46,483 nucleotides of DNA. Source: Promethearchaeia archaeon (lineage in GTDB: Archaea; Asgardarchaeota; Lokiarchaeia; Sigyniarchaeales; SOKP01). The notes under the pieces are model-generated. The model did not search any database. It worked only from the letters and a program-made list of their open reading frames with translations, and was not told where the DNA came from. Where the stretch lies: assembly GCA_029856235.1 (NCBI GenBank), contig JAHQWP010000055.1:1-46483 (forward strand). The letters run 5' to 3'. The translations under genes and the position numbers were made by a program. Shown here piece after piece: positions 23,260 to 31,550 of the stretch (positions are counted from its first letter, which is position 1; every line of letters starts with the position of its first letter).

Positions 23260-23655
23260 TTATACTTTTGTACCACAATGGGCACAAAACATTGCGTCTT
23301 TATTTAATAAAGCTTCTCCACAAAAAGAACAAAACTTTAGCTGTTGCGTTTTATTATCATCTAAATAATCCTCAGCATTGAAATCGCTTTTTTGTTCTAA
23401 GCGTGTTATAGTTTGACTTTGAGTTGATGATTGAGCATTACTAATTGAATCTAGAGCAATTTGTGAGCGACAATGAATACAACGACTAGGAGTTTTGTTA
23501 AAATATACGATCCCATATACGATAAGACCAATTCCTCCAGTAAATATTATTAAGATAATTATTAGCGACCAGTTTACAGCTTCTCTCACTAATAATACAT
23601 TTTGTTTGCAGATGGGACAATATCCTAGTGTGTTATTTGTAGACATTTTCATCAT
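23260..23655 (-). CDS. Zinc-ribbon membrane protein
   Basis: A 131-aa protein. An N-terminal zinc ribbon half (CPICKQN) precedes one hydrophobic segment (about 29-52), then a second pair (CIHCRSQ). A polar Ser/Gln linker follows, then a C-terminal zinc ribbon (FCSFCGEALLNKDAMFCAHCG). The start may be at ATG 23655 or the third Met (MSTNN). The function is unknown; similar archaeal zinc-ribbon/TM proteins are common. Confidence 0.65.
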   Translation of the reverse strand: MMKMSTNNTLGYCPICKQNVLLVREAVNWSLIIILIIFTGGIGLIVYGIVYFNKTPSRCIHCRSQIALDSISNAQSSTQSQTITRLEQKSDFNAEDYLDDNKTQQLKFCSFCGEALLNKDAMFCAHCGTKV

Positions 23656-23801
23656 TAATTTATAAGTTTAACAACTTAGAAATAAATTATCTCCCTTAAA
23701 ATATTTATTAAATATTATTCAAATGGATATAATCACTATTATCATAAAATGAGAAAATTACTTATTAATTAAGAATAAATAATACTTAAAGTGAGAAAAT
23801 C

Positions 23802-24419
23802 ATGCAAGAATCAATTTTTATTGTTCTTGATGGGATTGATGGTTCAGGTACATCAACTCATAGTAAACTACTAGCAGGTTTTTTAAGCTTGAAAGGCTTA
23901 AAAACATATTCAACTCAGGAACCGTCAAATAGCGATATTGGAAAACTGTTAAGAACCTACCTTAAGGATGATAAAATTCCCGCTTCTACAGATGCTCTAT
24001 TATTTGCTGCAGATAGAGTTCTTCATTATAATAATGACATAAAAGAAAAATTAGAGGAAGGATATACCGTAATTTCTGATCGGTATTTAGAATCCTCAAT
24101 GGCATACCAATCAAGCCAATCTGAAAATATTAGCGTTGAATGGGTGCTGGATTTAAACAAATTTGCGGGTAAACCCGATTTAACAATAATCTTAGATATC
24201 GATCCTAAATTGTCATTAGCCCGGAAACAACATAAAGTTTTAGATAAGTACGAAGAAACTACATTATTAGAAAAAGTAAGACAAGTATATCTTAATCGAG
24301 CTAAAGATGAGGGATATTTTGTAATAAATACAGACGATATAATAGAAATAGTCCAATCAAGGATTCAGAATATCGTTATAGAAAAATTAGTTCAAAAAGG
24401 AATTCAAATTAAAAAATAA
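23802..24419 (+). CDS. tmk: Thymidylate kinase
   Basis: A 205-aa dTMP kinase. The P-loop is GIDGSGTST (11-19), in which Thr replaces the usual Lys before Ser-Thr, a variant I recall from other archaeal Tmk proteins. The DR(Y) motif SDRYLESSMAYQ (about 95-106) and the TQEPSNSDIGKLLR region bind dTMP. The LID follows near LSLARKQHKVLDKYE. It is upstream of the M28 peptidase on the same strand, and the ATG at 23802 gives the usual family N-terminus. Confidence 0.93.
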   Translation: MQESIFIVLDGIDGSGTSTHSKLLAGFLSLKGLKTYSTQEPSNSDIGKLLRTYLKDDKIPASTDALLFAADRVLHYNNDIKEKLEEGYTVISDRYLESSMAYQSSQSENISVEWVLDLNKFAGKPDLTIILDIDPKLSLARKQHKVLDKYEETTLLEKVRQVYLNRAKDEGYFVINTDDIIEIVQSRIQNIVIEKLVQKGIQIKK

Positions 24420-24431
24420 ATCATTTAAAAC

Positions 24432-24436
24432 GAGGG
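24432..24436 (+). promoter_or_regulatory. Ribosome binding site ahead of the AUA-start M28 gene
   Basis: GAGGG 8 bases before an in-frame ATA at 24445. It supports an upstream start for the M28 protein; no ATG, GTG or TTG lies between this site and the TTG at 24529. Confidence 0.45.
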
Positions 24437-24444
24437 AAAATAAA

Positions 24445-25719
24445 ATATCTCAAAATAGGCCTTTAGAGACCGCCCATTTTAACGAGGATAATTTATCAAA
24501 ATATGTTAACTCTTTTAGTTTTCCACGATTGGCTGGAAGTGAAGGCGAAAAAAAAGCGGTTAATTTAACATACAAATTATTCGAAGAGATAGGCTTTAAG
24601 AAAAACCAAATAGTGAAGCAATCTTTTACTTTTTCAGATTTTTATTCTATGACTTTAATGAAATTGCTACTAACATTAAATCTAGTCTTAGTCTTGAATC
24701 TCTTAGTATTCTCATATATTCATGGTGCTATAACAATGGTGTTAGTAATTTTTATAGCGATGGTGGTATATTTAATAATTAAGGGTTTAAAACATCCAGA
24801 AATTTCAGGTTTTTGGGGCGAATATTTTGGGGAAACTCTTAGTTCGACAAATGTGTTTACTAAAATTCCCGCTAAAAAGATAACCGAGAAGGATGCTGGA
24901 AATATAATAGTATCTGCTCATTTAGATTCTAAATCGCAATCTTACAATACTTTCTGGAGAGTAGTATTGTATAAAATTACATTTTATAGCGGAATAATGT
25001 TAATAGCGGATTATATTTTTTATTTTATTATCCTTTTTGGAAATTTGGATGTTTCCTTTTTTATTACAATTTATGGCGGTTGGATATCAATCGTTTTAAT
25101 CTCGTTTTCAAATATATGTTTACTCTTCCTTAATACCCATAATAGATCTCCTGGAGCATTAGATAACGCTTCAGGAATGGCTATAGTTTTTGAATTAAGT
25201 TCTTTCTTTATTGAAAACCCTTTAAATTATTTGAACATCTGGTTTTGTCAATTTTCTGCAGAAGAGTTGGGAACAATGGGTGCACGGGTATTTTTAGACG
25301 AATATGAAAATTTGTTTGTTAAAGGAAAAGTATTTCAAATTAACTTTGATATGGTTTCTTGTAAGTCTCATAAAAATAATCGAATTGAGTATATTCAGTC
25401 TTATGGAATTGGTATGCACAAAATTTACTCTCCAATTTTAAACAAATATATTTTACTCGCGGCTAAAGGTAAACATATAAATGTCAAAAGGATACATGCA
25501 AGCACAGGAACACATTCAGATACGGTTCCTTTTCGTTTAAGAAAATACGATGCAGTTGATATAGCTACTGAAGCAGCATCGTTATATACTCATACAGTCA
25601 AAGATACTCCTGATAAAGTAGATCCTAAAATTTTGTTAGACACTTGTATTTTGTTTAAAGAAACAATAAAGATGATAGATAATAATTATAAAATTAAATA
25701 TGAAAATCAAGATCTTTAA
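24445..25719 (+). CDS. M28-family membrane metallopeptidase
   Basis: A roughly 424-aa protein if it starts at ATA 24445. The first standard codon (TTG 24529) would cut off FNEDNLSKYVNSFSFPRL, which is conserved in its paralogue at 40432. Zinc ligands of family M28 are present: His and Asp in SAHLDSK, Asp in LDNASG, Glu in FSAEELG, Asp in NFDMV, and His in TGTHSDT. Two hydrophobic helices precede the catalytic domain and two more are inserted between HLD and LDNASG, so the peptidase is membrane-anchored. Family members are aminopeptidases or carboxypeptidases. It follows tmk by 25 bases. Confidence 0.8.
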   Translation: MSQNRPLETAHFNEDNLSKYVNSFSFPRLAGSEGEKKAVNLTYKLFEEIGFKKNQIVKQSFTFSDFYSMTLMKLLLTLNLVLVLNLLVFSYIHGAITMVLVIFIAMVVYLIIKGLKHPEISGFWGEYFGETLSSTNVFTKIPAKKITEKDAGNIIVSAHLDSKSQSYNTFWRVVLYKITFYSGIMLIADYIFYFIILFGNLDVSFFITIYGGWISIVLISFSNICLLFLNTHNRSPGALDNASGMAIVFELSSFFIENPLNYLNIWFCQFSAEELGTMGARVFLDEYENLFVKGKVFQINFDMVSCKSHKNNRIEYIQSYGIGMHKIYSPILNKYILLAAKGKHINVKRIHASTGTHSDTVPFRLRKYDAVDIATEAASLYTHTVKDTPDKVDPKILLDTCILFKETIKMIDNNYKIKYENQDL

Positions 25720-25730
25720 CGTGATATTGA

Positions 25731-26990
25731 ATGGGTTATACAATAGCAGAAAAAATTCTAAAAGCACACTCTAATGTTAAAGAAATTTCACCCGGACAAT
25801 TTATTGAAGCAGATATTGATTTAATAATGGTACACGAACAATTGGGTGGAAGAATTCACTTAGAATATGAAAAACTCGGAATAGACTATGTCTGGGATCC
25901 TAATAAAATATTTTTTATTCTAGATCATTGGGTCCCCGCTCCAACTATTAACGCAGCACGAATGCACCAAGATTGCGTCAAATTTGCAAAAAAATATAAT
26001 TTTGTTCATAATATGGGGATTAACAAAGGAATTTGTCATCAAGTTCTACCCGAATTGGGATTTTCAAGGCCAGGGATGTTAATAGTTGGTTCTGACAGTC
26101 ATACTACAACATATGGTGCTTTTAATTGTTTATCAACAGGTATTGGTGCCACCGATGTTTCTGTCGTGTTTGCCACAGGAAAACTATGGTTTAAAGTTCC
26201 TGAATCTATAAAGGTTGAGCTAACTGGAAGATTAAATAAAGGAGTTATGTCTAAGGATTTCATATTAACTATGATTGGAGATATTTCAACCAAAGGTGCA
26301 ATTTATAAAGCATTAGAGTTTCATGGAGTAGGGTCTTCATGGCTATCAATTGATTCTAGGATGACAATAACAAATATGGTTGTGGAAGCAGGTGCTAAAT
26401 TTGGAGTTTTCCTGCCCGATGAAAAACTCAAATTGTGGTTAAAAAATAGAACAAATCAACCTTATGAATTTGTAAAACCGGATGAAAAAGCGGAATATGA
26501 GACAAAGTTAGAATATGACTTGTCAAATGTAACTCCGGTGATAGCTAAACCATCAAATCCTGGTAATTTAGCAACAATAGAAGAAGTACAAGGTGAAGAA
26601 ATAGACCAAGCATTTTTAGGTAGTTGCACTAATGGAAGAATGGAAGATTTACGCGTCGCAGCTAAAATTTTAAAAGGAAAAAAAATACATCCAGAAACTA
26701 GATTAATCGTTACTCCCGCGTCACGAGAAATTTATATGAATGCATTGACTGAAGGGTTAATTGAAATCTTTTTGAATGCTGGAGCTGTAGTTACACATTC
26801 TACTTGTGGAGCTTGCATAGGTGGTCATTTAGGTGTACTAGGTCCCGATGAAAGATGTATTAGTAGCACGAATCGAAATTTTATCGGAAGGATGGGGGAT
26901 CCAACAGCTGAAATTTTTTTGGCTTCTCCTGCAACTGTTGCTGCTTCAGCCTTAAAGGGAAAAATATCTGATCCTAGGGAGGTGTTATAA
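25731..26990 (+). CDS. leuC: Aconitase-family dehydratase large subunit (LeuC/homoaconitase type)
   Basis: A 419-aa large subunit of a two-subunit aconitase-type hydro-lyase. The N-terminal TIAEKILKAHS, GSDSHTTTYGAFNCLSTGIG, and the [4Fe-4S] cysteines in GSCTNGR and STCGACIGGHLG match 3-isopropylmalate dehydratase and methanogen homoaconitase. The small subunit is 2 bases downstream. No leuA or leuB neighbours help decide between isopropylmalate, homocitrate or dimethylmalate substrates; ilvD is 15 kb away. The ATG at 25731 fits. Confidence 0.87.
   Translation: MGYTIAEKILKAHSNVKEISPGQFIEADIDLIMVHEQLGGRIHLEYEKLGIDYVWDPNKIFFILDHWVPAPTINAARMHQDCVKFAKKYNFVHNMGINKGICHQVLPELGFSRPGMLIVGSDSHTTTYGAFNCLSTGIGATDVSVVFATGKLWFKVPESIKVELTGRLNKGVMSKDFILTMIGDISTKGAIYKALEFHGVGSSWLSIDSRMTITNMVVEAGAKFGVFLPDEKLKLWLKNRTNQPYEFVKPDEKAEYETKLEYDLSNVTPVIAKPSNPGNLATIEEVQGEEIDQAFLGSCTNGRMEDLRVAAKILKGKKIHPETRLIVTPASREIYMNALTEGLIEIFLNAGAVVTHSTCGACIGGHLGVLGPDERCISSTNRNFIGRMGDPTAEIFLASPATVAASALKGKISDPREVL
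26977..26984 (+). promoter_or_regulatory. Shine-Dalgarno site deciding the GTG start of leuD
   Basis: GGGAGGTG lies 8 bases before GTG 26993, inside the end of leuC. It settles the start and couples the two subunits. Confidence 0.75.
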
Positions 26991-26992
26991 TA

Positions 26993-27493
26993 GTGGAAGA
27001 TATTGAAGGCGAAATTTATATTTTAGGAGACGATATTAATACTGATGATATTGTACCTAGCCATACTTTAACAATGAGAGATCCTAATGAAATGGTTAAA
27101 CATACTTTAGAATTTATAGACCCTAATTTTGCTCAAAAAGTAGCTAAGAGATCAATAATTGTAGGGGGTCATAATTTTGGGACTGGAAGTTCCCGGGAAG
27201 AAGCTGTAAATGTTTTTAAAATTCTCGGGATAAAAGCCATTATTGCAAAATCATTTTCAAGAATATACTTTCGAAATCTTATTAATAATGGAGTTGCTGG
27301 AATCATGTGTGATTGGGACGAGGCAACATTCTCCGATGGAGATCAGGTACAAATCTCTATTGAAAATGGAGTAATTTTCAATAAATCAAAAAATCTTGAA
27401 ATAGCGTATGAAAAATTACCTCATTTCCTGAAAGAAATATTGAAATCTGGAGGAATTTTAAATCAGTTAAAAAAGAAATTGAAATCACCTTAA
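26993..27493 (+). CDS. leuD: Aconitase-family dehydratase small subunit (LeuD/homoaconitase type)
   Basis: A 166-aa small (swivel) subunit with the core GGHNFGTGSSREEAVNVFK, SFSRIYFRNLINNGV and an N-terminal GDDINTDDIVP. The residues after DDIVP, which set substrate choice in LeuD and HacB proteins (YLR-type in isopropylmalate enzymes), read SHTLTMRDPNEM here and match neither pattern I know. The GTG start has an exact SD. It is translated after leuC as one enzyme. Confidence 0.85.
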   Translation: MEDIEGEIYILGDDINTDDIVPSHTLTMRDPNEMVKHTLEFIDPNFAQKVAKRSIIVGGHNFGTGSSREEAVNVFKILGIKAIIAKSFSRIYFRNLINNGVAGIMCDWDEATFSDGDQVQISIENGVIFNKSKNLEIAYEKLPHFLKEILKSGGILNQLKKKLKSP

Positions 27494-27498
27494 CGAAG

Positions 27499-27762
27499 CT
27501 ATCCTTTCTCATAGATTATTCCGGTACCGCCTGATGGATATCGAAATTTAATGGCATCAGCTTCACAAACTTGATAGCACGCAGCGCATTCTAAACATTT
27601 CTCTTTATAATCTTCTGAAATAGAAATTTCATTGCCAATCTTACGCCATAAATTAGCTACACAAACCAATATGCATTGCTCGCATCTATTACATTTATTT
27701 TGATCAATTGATATAAAATCCAAAGTGCCAGGTATGTGTTTTGTTAAGCTATGGGATTTCAT
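27499..27762 (-). CDS. FixX-like ferredoxin
   Basis: An 87-aa protein with two cysteine clusters: CNRCEQCILVC, typical of a [4Fe-4S] centre, and CLECAACYQVC, a second typical cluster. The tail KFRYPSGGTGIIYEKG is characteristic of FixX, the ferredoxin partner of FixC. Its start overlaps the end of the FixC-like gene by 4 bases, so the two form a complex or electron chain. Electron-transfer flavoprotein genes (fixAB) are not in the window. Confidence 0.88.
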   Translation of the reverse strand: MKSHSLTKHIPGTLDFISIDQNKCNRCEQCILVCVANLWRKIGNEISISEDYKEKCLECAACYQVCEADAIKFRYPSGGTGIIYEKG

Positions 27763-29165
27763 GTATTACCCCTCCTTTGCTTTTTTTTCTTAGGAATTAA
27801 ATCCATTACTTTTGGAATTACGGACATTAATTTCTGAGGATCCATCATTTTATCAAGATCTTCTTCAAAAATATTAGCTACGAGTGGAAGAACGTATTTC
27901 ATTATAAAGGGTAGAGCCATAGGCATGTAAGATTTAATTTGGGAAGCTATCTGACGAACTCGTTTTCCGTGTGGTTGAGACCAATCATAAATCCCTCCCA
28001 TTACTTCCATAAACATTGGAACAAACCAAGACATCGTTTCTTGTGGACTAAAAGGGAGTGCCTTCCAAATATTATGTAGTTCTTCTCCAGCTTCGAAATC
28101 TTCACCAACAGTTGTATTTTTCCATAATATATCATATTTTGAGAGAAAGTTTTTAGAAAAATCTTCAGAGCTAATTGCTTCTGCAGCTACTTCTGCTGCA
28201 ATTTTCCCAGTTACCATAGCAGGATATATTCCTTCAGCTTCAAGTGGACAAGGAAATCCTCCTGCATCACCTATTAAGATAACTCCATCAGTATGAGTGT
28301 TATAAGGATATTTTAACCACGGAAGGAGGTGAGATTGAAGTTCTCTTGGTTTGGCATTCAATATTCTTAATAATCTCTGATAATATTTGAGGTTTATTAC
28401 GCGATTTAGATAAAATAATGGGTTGTTATCCCACTTATTTAACCAATTGCCAAGACCTTGATGAAATCCATCATGGAAGAACACTTGATAAGAGGCTGGA
28501 AAAATTGCAGACCACCATACTGCCAGAGTTTCATCTCCCATAATATCGTCAATTTTTTCAGGGCTTGCTTGAAAATCGTATTGAGGAGTTACTGTAATTT
28601 GATTTAGTGCCCATTTTGTTCTTAATCCGCTTTGTTTTGCAACCATTGAAACTGCTCCATCAGCTCCAATGACTATAGGTGCTTCATATTTATTGTTATG
28701 TTCATCTATTACACCACAAACTTTGCCATCCTTTTTCAGGAGATTAGTAATTAAAGTTGATGTTTTTAATTCAGCACCAGCATCTATAGCAAACTCAGAA
28801 ACCCAAGGATCGAACTCACTTCGGTAACAATTCATTGTAATCCAACTTTTTGCTGGTTCATATGACACTGACTCGGTGGGACGAGCCATTACATAACCGG
28901 CAACAACACCCTCCTGATTAATGAAATAATTTCGCGCAGCAGAACCGGCTCTCATAGAAGGACATTTTTCTGCTGTTAGTTCTTTCATCATACTTGGAAA
29001 ATCCTTCCACAATCGAGGACCTAAACCACACCCTGATGAATTTTTTTCACCAGGTTTTCGCCCTCGTTCAAAGAAAATTGTTTTTAGTCCTAACTCGGCT
29101 GAAGTTTTTGCTGACATTGAACCTCCAGGGCCAGCACCAACAATTATTACATCATAAGTGTTCAT
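27759..29165 (-). CDS. FixC-like FAD-dependent oxidoreductase (geranylgeranyl reductase superfamily)
   Basis: A 468-aa flavoprotein. FAD binding is shown by DVIIVGAGPGGSMSAKTSAE (4-23), the second GADGA motif (VIGADGAVSMVAKQ), and GDAGGFPCPLEAEGI. The family includes electron-transfer-flavoprotein dehydrogenase FixC and archaeal lipid-saturating geranylgeranyl reductases. Pairing with a FixX-like ferredoxin favours the FixC role, passing electrons from ETF to quinone or ferredoxin. The C-terminal half (350-468) has an amphipathic, membrane-adjacent look (YMPMALPFIMKYVLPLVANI). Confidence 0.85.
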   Translation of the reverse strand: MNTYDVIIVGAGPGGSMSAKTSAELGLKTIFFERGRKPGEKNSSGCGLGPRLWKDFPSMMKELTAEKCPSMRAGSAARNYFINQEGVVAGYVMARPTESVSYEPAKSWITMNCYRSEFDPWVSEFAIDAGAELKTSTLITNLLKKDGKVCGVIDEHNNKYEAPIVIGADGAVSMVAKQSGLRTKWALNQITVTPQYDFQASPEKIDDIMGDETLAVWWSAIFPASYQVFFHDGFHQGLGNWLNKWDNNPLFYLNRVINLKYYQRLLRILNAKPRELQSHLLPWLKYPYNTHTDGVILIGDAGGFPCPLEAEGIYPAMVTGKIAAEVAAEAISSEDFSKNFLSKYDILWKNTTVGEDFEAGEELHNIWKALPFSPQETMSWFVPMFMEVMGGIYDWSQPHGKRVRQIASQIKSYMPMALPFIMKYVLPLVANIFEEDLDKMMDPQKLMSVIPKVMDLIPKKKKQRRGNT

Positions 29166-29283
29166 GATAACTTCCGATTTAAGTGAATTTCATTTTCTAA
29201 AAGAAATATTATATTATAACTTTATGTGATTCTATATTTAAAATTCACTTATTTGGATTAATCAAGAAAATTATTTCTGAGTT

Positions 29284-29817
29284 TTACTCTAAATCTTCAA
29301 TTTCTTTCTGGATTTTTTCAATTCGTTCCTTAGCTTTAGTGAGAATCGGAGTTTTACCGTATTTACTAAACCACTTTTCAAATCTCTGCTCGATTGAGAC
29401 TTCTTTAGTTCCAGCTATATATTTATCCGCAAGACAGATTATTTTTTCTTCAAGGGTCTGGGGTAGAAAATCTCTCTCAGGTAACCCAACCTGCTTAGCA
29501 TCTTCTTTATCTAACCCCCCTAAAATATGGGTTTCGCAGATTCTGGCAAGTCGTTCCCCTAAACCTTTTTCTCTGATTATTTTAGCCCCAATTAAGGCGT
29601 GTTTAAATCCATGAGTTTTACATCTGCCAATATCGTGTAGCAATCCACCAATTTCAATTAAATTCATGTCAATCTCTTTCAACTTTATTTTTTCTGCTAA
29701 ATCTATCGCCTTATCGGCAACTTTTAGAGAATGACGCCTTACATTATAGGGAACTCTTAACTCTTTCAATAAATCAAAAGCAAAATCGCTACTAGGTAGA
29801 ATTTCTTCTCTTGCCAT
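29284..29817 (-). CDS. HD-domain protein (TIGR00295-like)
   Basis: A 177-aa HD-superfamily phosphohydrolase. The His-Asp motif is in GLLHDIGRCKTHGFKHA (about 59-75), with preceding VRRHSLKVADKAIDLA and following CETHILGG. This combination matches the archaeal uncharacterised HDIG-related family TIGR00295. The substrate is probably a nucleotide or phosphoester. It is a single gene with ATG at 29817. Confidence 0.8.
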   Translation of the reverse strand: MAREEILPSSDFAFDLLKELRVPYNVRRHSLKVADKAIDLAEKIKLKEIDMNLIEIGGLLHDIGRCKTHGFKHALIGAKIIREKGLGERLARICETHILGGLDKEDAKQVGLPERDFLPQTLEEKIICLADKYIAGTKEVSIEQRFEKWFSKYGKTPILTKAKERIEKIQKEIEDLE

Positions 29818-29912
29818 TACACTTTAGAAATTAATTATTAACTTTAAGGTTTAGTTATTCAATTTAACAACCATTTTTACCCAAATAATAATTTAATTTT
29901 TAAATGGGTAAA

Positions 29913-30401
29913 TTAATAGACCTCTTCATATGGACCACTGATAATTCCGCCGAGTAAACCCCCAATAATTGCTCCTAAGATCGCACTTAAAATCCCTCCG
30001 ATTGTTCCAGAAAGTTGAGCTCCTTGGAATAAAGCCATTAAATCTTCGCCAGAAATAACACTTAATAACATCCAGATTAAAAAATCAATAATTATAACTA
30101 AAGAACTTGCAATAAGACCTCTTTTTAACCCTTTAGAAATGGTGCCACTCAAAAAGCCAATAAATATGCTAGCGAGAAGCTGTGGGACAAAAAAGTCGAC
30201 TATGTTCGGAGTACCCGTGAAAAAAGCTAAAAGATCAAATTTAAAATTAGCACCTATTTGTATAACTATGACCTTTAAAAAATCAGTTTGTAGATAAATT
30301 TGTAATTGGATAATAATATTCTCCATATTGAAAAAATATACAGTAAAAAAGCTAAAGATAATTCCAACTATAATACCAATTACTAATCGATAGGATACCA
30401 T
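29913..30401 (-). CDS. Four-helix membrane protein, glycine-rich C-terminus
   Basis: A 162-aa protein with hydrophobic segments near 5-25, 68-88, 95-115 and 128-155. The last is a Gly/Ile-rich helix hairpin (GTIGGILSAILGAIIGGLLG), resembling glycine-zipper membrane modules. The function is unknown. It is divergent from uS2 with 206 bases between them. Confidence 0.55.
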   Translation of the reverse strand: MVSYRLVIGIIVGIIFSFFTVYFFNMENIIIQLQIYLQTDFLKVIVIQIGANFKFDLLAFFTGTPNIVDFFVPQLLASIFIGFLSGTISKGLKRGLIASSLVIIIDFLIWMLLSVISGEDLMALFQGAQLSGTIGGILSAILGAIIGGLLGGIISGPYEEVY

Positions 30402-30607
30402 TTTAAACCACTCGCTTGAAATTAGCTATTTGTATGAAATATCTTATATGAGTTTATAAATATTTAAAATTTAATTGACATATTAAATCTTTAGTTCTAC
30501 GAGATTTAGAAGAATTCTTTTAATAAAATATTAAAATTATGTCGTTTTTTATCATTTATCAAGAGTATTATTTTATTTACTAAATCTTTAATTATTGGGT
30601 ATCTACC

Positions 30608-31450
30608 TTGGCTAAAAAAAAGAAAAAAACCGAAACTACTAAGGATTCTGAGAAGGAAGAAGAAACTATTTCCGAAGAAGAATTAAGGAGAGATTTTGAG
30701 AAAGAATTCGAAGAAGATTTTGAAGATGAGTTAGATTTAGAAGAAGAACTTGAGTTACTCGATACCGAAGATATGGACACTGAAGTTGGAGATATCGATA
30801 AATTAGTCGACAAAGACGAAGAAAAAAAGCAAATGTATCTAAGTTGTGGTATCCATATAGGAACAAAATTGTTATCTGGAGATGCTAGAAGATTTATTTA
30901 TAGGCAGACAAATTACGGATTATATGTTATTGATTTAACTCAAACTGATAAACGACTTATGACTGCTGCTAAATTTCTAAGTAAATACGTAGAAGAAGGG
31001 AGCGATAAGGTAATAGTATCATCAGTTAGAAGATACGGTAAAGAACCAGTAAAACAATTTTGTAAAGTATTAGGGTGTAGAGCAATTACCGAACGATTTA
31101 TTCCAGGGTCTCTTACTAATCCTATAATTGATGATTACATTAAAGATGCTTCAGTAGTGGTTATCGTTGACCCTCACGCAGATAAAGTAATTTTAAGAGA
31201 AGCAAAATTAGCTCGAATTCCTGTTGTTTCTCTATTTGATACCGACGATATCCTCGATGGCATCGACCTCGCGATACCCGCAAACAATAGAGGTAAAAAA
31301 GCGTTAGGCTTAGCTTTCTGGTTGCTTGCAAGACAAATTTTGCTAGAATTAGGTAAAATCTCAAGTGAAGACGATTTTCCTTACACGCTAGACGAGTTCA
31401 CCTCAAAAATCGTACCGGTTTATCGTCAAGAGAATGCACCTTCACGATAA
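30608..31450 (+). CDS. rps2: Ribosomal protein uS2 with long acidic N-terminal extension
   Basis: A 280-aa small-subunit protein. The uS2 core begins near residue 75 with MYLSCGIHIGTKLLSGDARRF and continues with RTNYG-like TNYGLYVIDLTQTD, IVSSVRRYGKEPVK, RFIPGSLTNP and PVVSLFDTDD. The N-terminus MAKKKKKTETTKDSEKEEE followed by about 55 mostly acidic residues is an added, probably disordered segment; archaeal uS2 is usually about 200-230 aa. The start is TTG at 30608, giving the plausible MAKKKK beginning. It is monocistronic here, not in the usual rpoK/enolase cluster. Confidence 0.93.
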   Translation: MAKKKKKTETTKDSEKEEETISEEELRRDFEKEFEEDFEDELDLEEELELLDTEDMDTEVGDIDKLVDKDEEKKQMYLSCGIHIGTKLLSGDARRFIYRQTNYGLYVIDLTQTDKRLMTAAKFLSKYVEEGSDKVIVSSVRRYGKEPVKQFCKVLGCRAITERFIPGSLTNPIIDDYIKDASVVVIVDPHADKVILREAKLARIPVVSLFDTDDILDGIDLAIPANNRGKKALGLAFWLLARQILLELGKISSEDDFPYTLDEFTSKIVPVYRQENAPSR

Positions 31451-31550
31451 TTTATCTTAGTTTTAGTTCTCTTGAGATTAAATATCTCTAAATATGTTTT
31501 ATTAATTCAATATAATCTTCCCCTGTTCCAAATCCATCATTGGAATTATA

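Noticed and set aside
30592-30866. Minus-strand Ser-rich and Leu-rich frames opposite the uS2 start
   Set aside because: They are antisense readings of the acidic Glu/Asp codons of uS2.
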